64,000 nt of DNA from Polydactylus sextarius (GCA_016801845.1 CM028911.1:7548885-7612884), one strand, 5' to 3'. Counted from the stretch's first letter, positions 1 through 13,057 are shown. A program made the numbers and translations. The notes: generated from the letters alone by a model not told the origin.

Positions 1-1010
1 TGTCAGAGGTAATTAAAAGATAAGGTGAACAGGGCTGTCTATGCCCTAGCTACATTAAGACATTTAGCTTTAACAGTGAGTGTAATATCCCCTGAATGTT
101 CTCTCATAAAGACACACACACACACTGAAGGAATGACAGAGGTGCTCTCCCACCTGCCAACAGACCCCTCGCAGACATGTGCACTGAAGGGGAGATGTGT
201 TGCAGTCCCGTGGCGTTGGACTGGTGAGATATGAAATGTGACGGGTGCACAATGGTTGTCAACATGAATGACTCATAAACAAGCAAAACGTTAGGACAGC
301 CTACACCATTGTGTTCATTTTTGCTGAGATTGAAGAGGAGGACTGACACCATCTCAAACACTGCTTCTCACTTCCTCCCTTTTTTTTTTTTTTTTGGTTG
401 CATTTACGTGGGCTGGGGGAAATAAGCTTTCTCCAGTAAACCGTGACACACGTGTGGATCATTTCAACTCAGTGCGGTTCTGCTTTGCTCTTGGTTTGTT
501 CGACCCTCAAGCGGATTATGTACAATATACCGTACTCTTTTCACACAAAAACATACTGACAAAAGTGTGACTTATTTATTTAATGATGTATTATTCATGA
601 CACTATTATCCAGACCCTCAGCTCCATCTCAGCTTTTGTACAGGACTGCTTATGACTGACCTGGTGATATGATTAGATGAAAAAGAAATGATATCACCCA
701 GTGTTACTAATAATTTCAGAAAAAAAAACACTTGGTCTGCAGAGGCTGTGTGCTTCTTTATAGCTAGTAAAACAAGTATCTTTATGGCTGTATAATGAGT
801 GCAGATGGGGAGTTTAAACGAGAAACTGACACCATGAGTATTGCTGCAGCTACTCCACCCTCCAGCTGCAAGGATAGGGGAGCATAAAAAAAAGAGCAGA
901 TTAGAGGAGAATGGTGGATCAACTTCATCAGTTAATTAAACTCTATTGCAGCTTGATGAGCAATTAATCAAGGCAGTGTGCAGAGTGTCAGGCAGGGCTG
1001 AATTCTTTGG

Positions 1011-1092
1011 GTGTGGGGTGTGTGATTGTGTGCATGTGTGTGTGTGCGTGCGTGCGTGCTTGCGAGTGTGTGTGCGCATGTGTGTATGTGTG
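1011..1092. repeat. Imperfect alternating TG/CG tract
   Basis: About 80 bp of TG repeats interrupted by GCGTGCGTGC and CGCATG, almost strictly alternating purine and pyrimidine. Such tracts can adopt Z-DNA. It looks like an ageing (TG)n microsatellite. Confidence 0.8.
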
Positions 1093-1547
1093 ATCTCTAC
1101 AGTATGTTAGCAGGGGGGCAGCCCTGTCAGGAGCAGCACTTGTCCAAGTGAATAGCCCTAAAATTGTATGGATGTAATGGACTGCACTGTAAAAACAAAT
1201 TTAAAAATAATAATGATTCATATAAAAATGGTAGTTTTAATGCCAGAAAATTACAGAGATTAGCTTTCTAACTTAAATATTCAGTTTTTAATGTTAAATC
1301 AAAGATATTTACAGCTTCAAAAATTGAAATTGCTTAAGGTCAAACATTATTATTATACACATATTCAGATTTCAAACTGCTGTTATTAGGTGGGTTTCAT
1401 AATGTAGTTTTATGTGAAAAATCTTGTGCTTTGAATCAAAATTTAATTTGATACAATTATGCACAACCCATAAAAACACTTCTTGTATCTGCAGTTGACG
1501 GTTCAATTTTTACAGAACTCACAGAATTTTGAAGATAAACCAAAATA

Positions 1548-2115
1548 ATGCACTTAAACACTCTAAACATGGATTCTCATTCACTTCTTGGCAAATAGCT
1601 CAAGAGTTAAGGCAGACTGCAAGAAGTCTGCAGGTCGTGGGTTCAGTTCTTACAAAGTATAGTAAAGTCCAACAACCAATGTGGACACTTAAAAGCTCTA
1701 AGAAACAAGTGGCCCTGGTGTTTCTTTTAAGTCTAGCACCTGATGCAAACGCTCAAAGGCTTCAAGAAGCAGCAACCAACCAACTGGGCTACTGACAAAA
1801 TAGCTCAGACTGTTGGAAGACTACCTGGTGGCTCTCAGTGTGTGGGTCCAACATTCAGATGAAAGACTTAAAGACTCTAAGAAGTGGGATTAGAACATGT
1901 TTGGTTTTGGTAGCTCAGGGAGTTAGAGGACTGCTGCAATTCTGAGGAACTTGGTTCAATTCTAACAAGATTTGGCAAATTTTGTTCATTAAGTTCATTA
2001 TCTGATGTGAAGACTCCAAGACTCTAAGACACAGCTTCCACATGTGTGGCTGAACAACTCAGGTGGACAGAGAGTGGGTTGGAGGATGTGACAACATGTG
2101 TTTAATCCCTGTGAT
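1548..2115 (+). repeat. Degenerate tandem array of tRNA-like modules
   Basis: Four heads resemble the D-arm/T-arm core of a tRNA. TAGCTCAAGAGTTAAGGCAG at 1596 pairs with GGGTTCAGTTC at 1639; TAGCTCAG at 1801 with GGGTCCAACAT at 1844; TAGCTCAGGGAGTTAGAG at 1911 with TGGTTCAATTC at 1952; AACTCAGGTGGACAGAG at about 2056 with GTTTAATCCC at 2100. Box-to-box spacing is 42-45 nt each time, as in a tRNA. Between heads lies a second shared motif, ACTTAAAGACTCTAAGA-like, at about 1551, 1685, 1865 and 2020. The units are 110-205 bp apart and much diverged. None has a complete acceptor stem, so these are not functional tRNA genes; a tRNA-derived minisatellite or SINE-derived array is likely. Confidence 0.6.
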
Positions 2116-3366
2116 GCTGGTTGTCAGAAGGTTAATACAGGAAAAAGTGTAGAAATTTAACGGAAATGATCTGTTAAACTAGTCTCTTCTTTTTCAGTGT
2201 GGGTTTATGTAAGAAGCTATCAATCACTCTCTGACATAAGCCAGTAACCTATTAGACTACCAGGATTAGGATCAAGTGACTGAGAAAAAAAAACTTGTCA
2301 AAGTAGATTGAATTGTGGGAAATGTTAAAATGCATTAGATTTTTTTTTTTTTTAAATAATGTTTTAAAGGAGATGCAGTCCCTATCTCAGGAGGCAGAGG
2401 CAACAACAGTCAACGTTAATCATGTTAATATGGGAGAAACACAGTCTCTGAGCATGTCAAAAATTTAAGATTTGTATCTTTCATCTGACATCTGACTCCC
2501 AAAATCTGATGGTTTAGTTTTTATCCTTTGTCTCTTACCCTCTTTCATCTCCCTCTTCATCTCTTTCAAGACTGTGAAGTAGTCTTTCTTTTTATGCTAT
2601 GGAAATTCGAGTTGGCAGTTTGTGACTAAATGCAGTAAATTTATTAACGAGACCATGGGGAACATTAAAAGTCAATTGAAGGAGGCTATTAAAAGCAGGA
2701 TTTTAATTGGGTTGGTCCCTTCACTAAAACATTTTTTCTTTCTTTCTCTTTTTTTTTTTCAACAGCAATGGTACTAAAAAAGTTCTCAATTAATGTGTTC
2801 AGCGCTTGCTAGTCCTTGAAAGTAAGTTCCCTATATATTATGTTAAATCTTACATTATAGCCAAGTGCTTGAATTATAGAGAACTGAGTGAAAAGCGGCG
2901 GTGGTGGGAGGTCTGATGTTCGCAGATGCTTGTGGTGTCTGCTGCATTTAGTCCTGCTGAGACACTGCTGTCTGTGTAGGTCTTGCTAATGTGGTTAAAG
3001 AGGGCTCGCTTACAAATTAGCACAGGGATTTACTACAACACCAGCGTCTACACATCTGAATGGACGAGAGGTCCATTCAGATTCTGAAACCCGACACGAG
3101 CTGTAGCCGTCTGTGTTTCAGCCATTAATGATTACTGTTAATGCCCTCAAGCAGTCAGTAAATTGTTGTAGTGGTAGAGCTTTAATGCATCTGCTTATAT
3201 AATCTATTGAAATTATAGTACAAACCATACAATAATATGGTCCTACTTCTGGTAACATGGTGTGACACAATACAAATGGTTTTAATTGCACTTTAGCCTC
3301 TGGCTCTTGAGACACACTCGACACATTCTACACTTTCAGGGAACTGGACTCTGTGTTTGTTTATGT

Positions 3367-3386
3367 CTGTGTGTGTGTGTGTGTGG
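3367..3386. repeat. (TG)n microsatellite
   Basis: Short dinucleotide run inside the first intron; about ten units, no sign of function. Confidence 0.8.
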
Positions 3387-4604
3387 TCGGGGGTTTGAAA
3401 AAGAGTCTATTTGTGTATAGGGGAGAGTTAAAGAGAGAGAGAGAGAGATGGAGATGCAGTGTACTATTGGCTGTGCTGACTGGATAATGACATGCAGAGT
3501 GCTGTGCTGCTACAGTAGGTTGAGCCTCCAACCAGATGCTCCTTTCACTGCAGCTCATAAGCAGAGAGAGAGGCTGCACCAATATATGCGCTCATCTTAG
3601 CGGGATTAAGCAGGAGGATTCAGGGACTTCGATCATGTACTGAAAAAAAAAAAAAAAAGGGAGCTTATTAGAGTAGATAACCATCACATGAGGATCCAGA
3701 GATACTTAGGCTAAGCTGGGTTCAAACATCCTTGGAGAAACTGTCTTTATGTCTCCATGTTTATGTTTCCATTCAATGATATAAGTATTATCTTCAGTTT
3801 AATGATTCACTCAAAAACTCCTCCGATTCAATGAGTCTCCTGATATCCCCCTTTAGGGTTTTTAAAGTGGTGACGTGAGTGTGTCTACGGTATTTTAAAA
3901 CCATATTATAAAGCACCAGAGGGTTAGAAGAGCTACAGAGCTCGAGGGGGACACTCTTAACCATTAACTGTCTCATTTATTTAACTGATCACTAAGTAGT
4001 AACACAGTTAATATTTTTATGACGTTTTTAAGAAGAGCAGACAATGTCCAGTTGCAGTAATATGTTCGAGAGCAACTTAGTTATCCATATATGCTGTCAT
4101 AGCAGGTCTTTTAATACATATATACTCAGAATAACAGTATACAATGTATAATCACAGATGCATTGAGAAAAGTTCCTCAGGCAGAGCGTATACTGCTGTA
4201 TGTGTTCCTCCAGGGGGTGATGTAGATGTATAATAGGATCACAGCTACATCACATAGAGAAAAAATACTGCACTAATGACAACGTATACAATGTCATTAG
4301 ATTTACTTGCTCGTCTATTATAAGGAAATAATTAAAGTTTAATAGCTTTTCTGACTTCAGCCTAAATAACACAAAACTCTGTGTTGTTTTTCAGTAATAA
4401 AAAAGTTAGTATCCATTGCTGTAGGTTTAGAATCTGATCGACATCATTGTCAACCCTGTTCTGCCTTTAAATTCCACCCTACTGATGGGATGAGCATAAT
4501 GGGCTCCAGGCCGAAAAAGCAGTGGTCATGTGGTTTCTCTCATTAAGCTGGTGGTCTACCATAAAAGGTTCTGTCCAGCTAATGCAGAGTAAATGGTGTC
4601 TATA

Positions 4605-4630
4605 CAAACCTTGTTTATAAACAAAGTTTG
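4605..4630. repeat. 26-bp inverted repeat with palindromic FOX-like core
   Basis: CAAACCTTGTTTA faces TAAACAAAGTTTG with a single arm mismatch and no spacer. The centre TTGTTTATAAACAA is a perfect palindrome containing two opposed TGTTTA forkhead-type words. It could be a dimeric factor site or chance in AT-rich DNA. Confidence 0.4.
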
Positions 4631-4800
4631 GGTAATTTAATTAATTTTTTTTCCCATTATCCCGTCAGTGCAGTTATCATTTAATTAGTCTCCAGGAATT
4701 GTCTTTGCAGAATTACTGTAAGTTGAAATAAATATTTAATCTACACCACCAAAACAATACGTCTTTTGGTGTGGAAAGTTTGATCTGCCCTGTTTGTGAA

Positions 4801-4880
4801 CTCACACACGGACACACACAGACAGCTTCTAAGGATGAATACACATACACATTGTCACACACAGACTTACACACACGCAC
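4801..4880. repeat. CA-rich imperfect simple repeat
   Basis: Several ACACAC blocks separated by non-repeat bases; a decayed (CA)n microsatellite about 700 nt before the exon at 5589. Confidence 0.7.
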
Positions 4881-5588
4881 ATAGAACTTTCTCTGAACCA
4901 TAGACCCCCACCTGTCAGAACCAGTTTCGAGAAGGAATTTTACCAGAACTAGTTTCTGAGAAATTGCATAACCAGAATGTCTGAAACTTTAAAACAATTC
5001 CAAATATGGTATTGTGTATCTCTCCTTGTGAAATCTGTAATGTGTCAGGCTTATAGAGTGTACAAAAGGCCGTCTTGTCTTGAAATAAACAAGATTTTTG
5101 GAGCCTTAGTCTTCTGTGTGTTTTTGTCCCGTGTATCTACAACAGATATTTTGTTCTTGATTCCTATATGGGTACAAGATGTAATTCTTCAAAAATGAAG
5201 TTATTATTAAACTATGGGGATATGTTTGTGTCATTAATATTTTTAGACCCTTGCCATTGAAGAATTTGTAACACTAAATAAACCTTAATATTTTAACAGA
5301 ATGATAATTTTCTCAAAGCCACTGAATCACACAATGGAACAAAAATTGTGTATTCTTTTTACTAAATGTTCTAATTATTTGTTATTTTTAAACAAAGAGC
5401 TGGCATTGCAGTGGATGTGAAACGCTGACAGTATTTTCTGGTTGTTTTTGCATCTTGTTAAAATAGAGTTAAAGGTGGTAGCTTCATAACTACCCTCACT
5501 AACTTTTAATTTTCACAAGGTCCCTAAGTGAAACACTGATGTTAATTGTCACTAAAACCTCTCCTTTTCTGTGTTCTTCTCTTTTCAG

Positions 5589-5760
5589 GAAAAAGGAAAC
5601 ATTGCCGTTGTGTTTAATGTCGGCACAGATGACATTAATATTGAGGAGACATCAAAGTTTGTAAATGACGGAAAGTACCATATAGTGAAGTTTACGAGGA
5701 GTGGGGGTAATGCCACTCTGCAGGTGGATGACCTGCCAGTCATTGAGCGCTACCCCACAG
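5589..5760 (+). CDS. nrxn1: nrxn1 exon, middle of LNS6 domain
   Basis: A 172-nt exon starting in phase 0 (codon GAA) after a good pyrimidine tract ending TTTTCAG and ending one base into a Gly codon before GTGAGT. It encodes 57 residues with the neurexin LNS6 core: VVFNVGTDDINIEE, NDGKYHIVKFTRSGGNATLQVD and VIERYPTG. These are beta strands of the jelly-roll that forms the neuroligin-binding face. NDGKYH and the following strand are near-invariant in neurexins. The first residues (EKGNIAVVF) replace the QGKIGVKF type of mammalian neurexin-1, a modest divergence. The phase-1 end allows direct joining to either the SS4 exon (12033) or the next constitutive exon (13661) without changing frame. 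A TAG follows in the intron, so intron retention would truncate the protein. Confidence 0.95.
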
Positions 5761-8700
5761 GTGAGTCACCCAGTTTGTCTTTAATTACATCTGCCACTGT
5801 TTAGAGGCAATAAAATGACCAAGAGTTTGTCAAGCCAACTATTAAAGCCTTATCTGTCAGGATGTTTTTATGTTGACTCGGCATGTGCTTTAATTGCTTT
5901 TTTTTATGTTTGTTTCCAGCAGCTGTTGAGAATAATACCAGTGTTGTTGAGTTTTTTTCTCTTCTCCGAGGTTTTATCACTTTACATTAATCAGTGCTGT
6001 ACCTAGGTGTATGTAAATAGACAACACTTAAGAAATCCCATAGATTGAAATATACACTGTACAAAAGGGCAACCGCCTACCCTGGCTACATCTGCATTAC
6101 AGTCCTTGTATATAAAAGTAATCCACCTACAGTTTATGTTCACTGTAAGTCAAATCAATAATCTATTTACAGACACATTACCATTTTCATTGTGGCAAGT
6201 GATTGTGTGCCAGTTCAGTATTTATTTCTCTGCCAATACAATAGATTGAGCAAATTAAGGTGATGGGGTAGACAAACCTGTAATAACACAGTCAAACTAA
6301 ATAAATGCATACATTAATCTAATGCTTACTCAGAATTTAATACCGGATGATCAGCTGTATCAGAGCATCTGCTCTAACCATGACAATTCACTTTTATATT
6401 AATCATTTCCACAGCACACACCACAGGTACTCACAGACAAGAAAAAATAAAGCTGTGTTAATAATTGTTAATTTCATTTGTTTAGCACACTTTAGAAAAA
6501 ATGTAGAGGATTAATTCACTAATTACTACCCTTTGTAGTAAATATTTAGCAATGTAAAAAGTATAGTAAGTAAGTAAGAGTGGAACACTTGTTCTAGCAA
6601 TACTTGTTTTACTTCTTCAAACTGGAGTGGTAACTCTGTCTCTCTGGAAAGGGGAGATTTGGTATGTGGGGAAATTGTAAACTCTGTCATGATATTTTAT
6701 GGGGAAAATATGAAGTAATCTACTGTTGGAAATGGAAAACAACTCAGCAACACTGATATGTTTCTGGAGAATGTCAAGATGTTAGTAGTAAGAATTTAAA
6801 TGCCACTGCTTGTGTTGTTGAACTTGTCAAATTTTTTAACTGCTTAAAGGCTTTGACAAAAGTTATGTAGGACTAAAGGAGCGCGAATACGGCCTTTCGA
6901 AAAACAACCGAGATGTCAAAATTACTGTGGAAACAAGAGCAGCATTTACTCCACAAGATTCAAATCTGCAGCCTCAAATCAAATACATTTGTTAAAATGA
7001 GAACATGTATAAAAGTGAGTGGATGACTGGCAATGAGACAAACCATAGACAAATTCAACCTGTCCTCTTTACGCGTAATGTTTGGTGACCTTTTTAGCTA
7101 TGACCAGCGCATTCATCCACATGAAAGAGGGTTTTATGACTGGGACTCAATCGCCGCTGCTTGCCTCAGGTGAAAAAGGGAAGCTAATGGCTTCTGACAT
7201 GTTGTGGACATGGCAGAATGCACAACAGGGTTAAATGCGTGGATGCAAGCATCTAAATTCTCAAAGAAAATACACACAAAAAAATCCCACTAAACACCTA
7301 TGATGCACATTATGTACTTCTTATAAAGTGGATGAAGTTGATGGAAACATACATGTCAAACATTGGAAATCTGACATTAACGTTGAATGTACTGAATATT
7401 TATTTTTTTGATCAGTGCATTTTCAAATTAACAAACGTTACAATACTAAAACAATGACTGTCATTATGATAAGTGCTGAGTTATTAATGCTACGGGGAAG
7501 AAGTGACCAAGCTCATCCTCACCAATCATACGTCAGTGACAATGCCAAGTCCAACTACCTTATTAGGCTCATTGCAGACTAATTACATCTAATCACAATC
7601 ACTGCATCGTTCCTCCCCTCACCCCCAGCACACAAATTTGTGTGCTGGGGGTGAGCTCAACAGTGATTATAATAAGAGTAGACAGCAAAGATAAAAATGA
7701 TGGCTGGAGAATTAGAGACAGAGGAGGAGATTGTATGGGAGGGAGTGATGACTCTCAAAGAAAGAAAATAATTGCTTCACTAGGGCCTATATTGCTGCTC
7801 TTGTAATCTCATTAAAAACTCTCATACTGCATACTTATAGGCCATTAAAAGCCTTTACCACAATTATTAGAATTTAAAATGTAAAATGGTCACGCAGATA
7901 CATAACTAGCTTTATATTTGTTGTAGTTTGCTGTCTTTCCTTTGTCCTCGCTCCTCTTTCTTTCTGTTGCATACAAAAGGCTTGGGAAGCCACTCAGAAA
8001 TCAAATAAATAAAGAAAAATTCAGCCCCTACTCCTGATGCTTGGCCATGGAAGTAATACCATCACAATGGCGCTGCCAGGCCCGCAGGGTGCAGCGCAGT
8101 CTCCTATCGGAACACCCAATGAACACGCACCACACACAAAGATAATGGAGAGGTCCCTGGCCTTATTCTTTTACTGTTATCAGAGAGTGGTGCACTTACC
8201 GAGCTCTCTGTGTCTCACTCCACTCCCCTCAGCTCTCAGTCCCCTCCTCCCACCCCCTTTTTTTCTGTCCTTTTTACCTCTATCTGTCCAACCCTGCCCC
8301 CTCTGTCGATCTCAACCTCTGTCCTGTTTTTCCACCTTGCGATGAGGAGTCTGATTTTTTTCTTTTTTTGTTCGAGAAGAGGAAGGTTAGATTTATCTAT
8401 TAAAGCTCCAGCCCACCTCCTCTGGTTTCCCCCTCTGTTCTATCCATGAGCCTATTCAGCCTTTTGTGCAAACAGTCATCACTGAGCATGCTTAAAAAAT
8501 GGTGCAATGACTGCCACAGCCACAGCAGGAGAAAAAAAAAAGAAGAAAAAGGGGGGGTAGAATAATAAAAATAATAGCGAGATTTGTGTAGGTCTCTCCT
8601 TTTTAATTCTCCAAGCTCCATGAACAGAAAAAGCATTTGCATATTTGTTCATTTAATGTGGCAAGTGTCCCAGGGCTTGTAATGAGATAAAGCTCGCACC

Positions 8701-11700
8701 TTATCTGACCACTTTATTAACAAAAAAAAAAAAAGAAAACAAGTGAGTGAGGGCAAAGCGGGTCGGTTGGGACAGCTCAACTGAATCGCTGCTGTCTGGC
8801 GGTGGAGATAAGCCCAACTGTCCCGCACCAAAACCAAATCACGGCTCGGCAGCAGTCACAGGCTCCCCTAGCAGGCAGGATGAATGGGCTCTGCTGCAGC
8901 ATCGAAGCCCAGGGGATGGCATTGTTTAACACTCTGACGTCCCACAGTGGGGATCAATACATGATCAGACCTTGATTATATCCACACTTAGTTAACCTCA
9001 ATATAAGCATAGACTGAGCATGCTATGGGGGGCGCAGAGCCAAACAGATAAAGCCTACTGTCTTTGAAAATGGAACATGTTCCTGCACAAAAGTAAAGGA
9101 TTTTGGCACAGTGGTGCACCGTGTGTGAGGATAAACGCATGAGAGTGTGTGTGTTTACTGTACGAGTGTGCATCTGCCCGCCTCACGCTCCTCTGTTTTA
9201 CCGTTCTCTCTCAAATTGCTGCCATTGTTACGAAATTTCGATCGGAGATGCACAAAAGCTATAATTTTTTTAACAGAAGCTACAAGATGTCAAGAAAATA
9301 AGAAAATGTATAGAAGGGAATTGCTATTAATTAAGTATGATTATCGTGGGGGTTGCCATTACAAAGGCTACTTCTCTTCTTGAGACTAAATTCATGTGTC
9401 CTAACTGTCCTCCAAATAGCCGTAGGCTAACCGCTCTCCAGAGCCCAGTTGGATTCTGACCTCTCCTCAGATGAGGTGTCACAGTAGCAGGAAACAGAGA
9501 GGTGACATAACTAACACCCTGTGACTGACAAATGGAGGTGACAGGATTTAACAAAGCCCACAAATGCTCAATGACAACAGTAATTAATGGTTTATTAATT
9601 CATGAATGAATTATTCATTCATCATTGCGAAAATAAGGAAGCACAGCTGCGTGCGTGCTTGCTTGTTTGTTTATTCATTTGTTCATGTGTAATGCTTCCA
9701 TCATCATGTGCCGTGTTATGGCGCATTAGGTGGTGCAGAGCTCCAGGAGCCCTGCATAAGGGAAATAAAGTGTGTGTGTTCAACACCAGGCGGTATGCAG
9801 ACGTTACATAAGCCCAAAGCACCTGGAGGCTAATGTGTTTTGCATCCACGTACCTGAGAGTAGCTTAGCGACTTTCCAACTGCAGCATAAATTAAATATG
9901 TTCCTCAATAATTTTCCCATTTCCGTCCTACCACAGAACCTGAGATTTTAAGGGATAAGTCATGGTGAAATTCTGTATTTTTTTGTCGAGAACCAAACTT
10001 TGATGATGAACTGATCCCACTAAAACTCCCTGTGTGCATGACCAGAGCCTGATCAAGCTTATTACTCTGACACACGGACTTTTCTAGTTTATTTTGAGTC
10101 AAACAAGCCTTTACCAAATGTTTATTAATCCATTCCTGAAAGGAGGTCTCTAACAAAATCACTGTTTCCTCCTATTTGCTCCCGTTTGCTAAAAACTACA
10201 GTGTCCAGCGTCTTTGTGAAATCATTCAGCCACTCATAAAAAATTCAACTATGCACCTGTGATCAATTCTGAAAGATTTATGTCTTACGTATTGGACTAA
10301 CACCATGTTTTCATGGGGTATGCTGAGAATTTCAAATACAGAGCACCACAAGCTGTCCTACATCAATCTGTCTTTATCAGTCTGTTAAATACACTTGATT
10401 GTACAAATTAGTTTTTTTTATAAAATTTAAAAACTGGTGACCACTTTACGTTGAATATAAAGTCCATCTGCTGTTTTAAACTCAAGGGTAATCTTCTCCA
10501 TATAAGGTGTCCTAATAACTCATGGGTGAAGTTTAGTTATATGAAAAATAATACATTACGTCACTGCAGCTTATTTAATTGCCACAAAGTAAAGTATTGC
10601 TTTAGATAACTAGACATTATTTCCAAAGTGTGACTCAATTTTAGAACCACTTCAAACAATATCTCCTGTGTTCCTGTGTGGCTTTGTTGTAATGCAGAGT
10701 GTATCTGTCTGCCTCAGTGCTGGGGGAGAAGTGGCCCACTAAATCTTCGTCTAGTCAAGCCTTTGTGCTCCAACTTGGCACAATTGACTGCAGCCAAATT
10801 CCATGAGCTGTACAAGACAAGCTTTAAAACCTTTTTTCTGTGTAGCTGATCCACTACAGTAATTCAGGCTGATGTGATTAAAAAATATCTTTTTATGCGT
10901 CTTCTTACCTCTAAGACCTTTCATCAGACCAGCTGTGCATCCGCTACAAGGTTACCTCCTTTTCCTCCTTGTCTGTGAGATCCTTTCCTCATGGAAGCTA
11001 TTCTCCACCGAGTCGTTGTTAGCTACCGGATCCTTTATCTGCCAGAACTGAATTAATATAGTTGATGGGACAAACATTGTCAATCTGCTGGAAGAATGGA
11101 GCTGACTGAATTCAATCTCAGCAGACAATACCAGGGGAAAAGCACTCAGAGACAGTGCCACTTTACTGAAAGTCTTCTGTTCTGGAGAGGTTATTGGCCT
11201 TGACAAAAGGGTGATGCAGAGTTTGCCCTCATTAATGCCAAGACGTCTGTCCAATCTCAGAGTGGAGTTTTTCTTCTTGCTGTTCTTTCTCTCCTGACAC
11301 TTACTTGGTTTATTCTTTAAATACTGTTGATAAACTACTTCTCCATTGACTCTTCACGTCGGTGATCAATGTGCAGACTCAAACTTTTCCTTCTTTATGA
11401 CTTTTAACTTTTGTCAAAGCTGTTTCATTAAAGATTCTACCATGATTGTACTCTGGCATTGTCTTCTGAATAGATGCTTTGAATGTTTACTGTGTTAACT
11501 GTTGTATTGCAATTAGCTTATTATTTCTTGTCAATTAGGATATTTATAAATGGGGTGGGCATTTGTAATATGTTAAAGTTAAATTGTTTTATCCTTATAA
11601 ACCATAAAAGGTTGATTCCACAATAAATTTAAATGATGTTCTTTTTGAAAATGTATATAACTAGTTTAAAAGCCAGTTAAAAAGAGGGTAAAGATAAATG

Positions 11701-13057
11701 GGATGGAAATATTTGGGTAAAGATTTTGTAATGGAAATGTATAAAGTTGTGATTTGGGTTGGTTTATAACATAGTTCTATTAACTTAGATGAAACATTTC
11801 CGTGCTAGTTTACTTATTTTCAATTAATATAGGCCTAATTTGTTGGCTAAAATAAAATAAAATGAGTGACCTTGGTTCAAATAATGTTTTAGTAAACATT
11901 GTTTTTTTAAATATACAAAACGTTTTAAATATAAAAACCTTGTGCAGTTGTATAGCTCCAGCATTAAGTATGACCATTTAACCTTTGACCTTACAGATTG
12001 TAACCAATGAAATGTCTCTTTAAACTTTAAAGGCAACAATGATAACGAACGCCTGGCGATTGCTAGACAGCGAATCCCATACCGACTTGGTCGAGTAGTT
12101 GACGAATGGCTACTCGACAAAGGTAAAATCACTGATTAAAATTTCAAATAAAATAATTTGATCATAACCAAGTTGTAGCACTATTTTGTAAATAATAAAC
12201 CCCAAAAAAAAAAAATATAAATGTTCAGTTAAACTTTTAAAAAACAAAATGAGTTGAACAGTTAAATTTAATTTGTAGTGTTTCACACTTTTCATAATAA
12301 TGCATTTATTTTATAGATGTCAGCTGTTTTAATACGTGTTTATTGTCAACTTAAGGTTAAAGGGACTGTAAATATGAATTTAAATCCACTTACTGAAGTA
12401 ATATCAGCACTGTTAAAATTTTCTATAAATTACTGTAGCATTTTGCTGTAAACGTCTAAATGATAAATGTAAAAGTTGGAGTTTAGTCATTCATTAGATG
12501 CTAAGTGTTATTTGAAACACTTTGTTAACATACAGTACACATATTGTGCAGTATAGTACTTCGTGTCATTTGATCTGTTCTGATTAAACTGCTAGATAAA
12601 TGATAAATAGAGTGCAATATGAATTGGCATCAGAATTTTGAGTCCCTTTAACAAACATTGTAAATATGTATAGGGCATCAGATAAAGAACTGTAATATAA
12701 AACAAACTGAGTGCATGCTTTGTTTTTTATAGTTCAATAACTAATTCATATTTTCACTTAAAATGTGAAATAAGCCCTATCATTTTTATGTGTTTCTTGT
12801 TTCTTTCTTTCTGTTTTGTGTTATAAAAGTTCTCTTATAATTTTTTTTTCAGGATTTTTTTTTTTTTTTTTTTTTTTTTTTGCTTTTTGTTTGTTTTGTT
12901 TTGGTTTGGTTTGGGTTTTTTTGTTTGTTTTTTTGTATATTTTTGTTTTTCATGTGCCCAACCACGTCCATTGTCAATTGAATTTTCCTTGGTTGCTTTT
13001 GCTAAAAGGATGAACAGTTTCACATTTCCTGAAACTTGCCCTGCTTCCTGTGAGATT

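Larger units (their letters stand above)
1..5588 (+). other. nrxn1: nrxn1 intron (3' part), upstream of the first visible LNS6 exon
   Basis: No exon recognised. It holds a T tract (378-395), an imperfect TG/GC alternating tract (1011-1092), a degenerate array of tRNA-like modules (about 1548-2115), a TG repeat (3367-3386), a CA-rich stretch (4801-4880) and a near-perfect 26-bp inverted repeat (4605-4630). The acceptor and its pyrimidine tract are at 5560-5588. All small open frames here look random or are artefacts of simple repeats. Confidence 0.8.
5761..12032 (+). other. nrxn1: nrxn1 intron between the LNS6 exon and SS4 exon
   Basis: A 6.3-kb intron from GTGAGT to the weak SS4 acceptor. 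No exon recognised. It contains the 38-bp perfect palindrome (7618-7655), a pyrimidine-rich stretch (8205-8335), an A tract (8720-8733), a 21-bp palindrome (9602-9622) and otherwise non-repetitive AT-rich DNA. The last 200 nt before SS4 are rich in TAAA and TTTAAA words. Confidence 0.85.

Noticed and set aside
1529..1795. 88-residue frame in the tRNA-like array
   Set aside because: Coincides with degenerate repeat units and has no family match; units differ in frame.
1596..1962. Functional tRNA genes
   Set aside because: Box words are present, but no complete acceptor stem, anticodon stem or terminator T run fits a cloverleaf.
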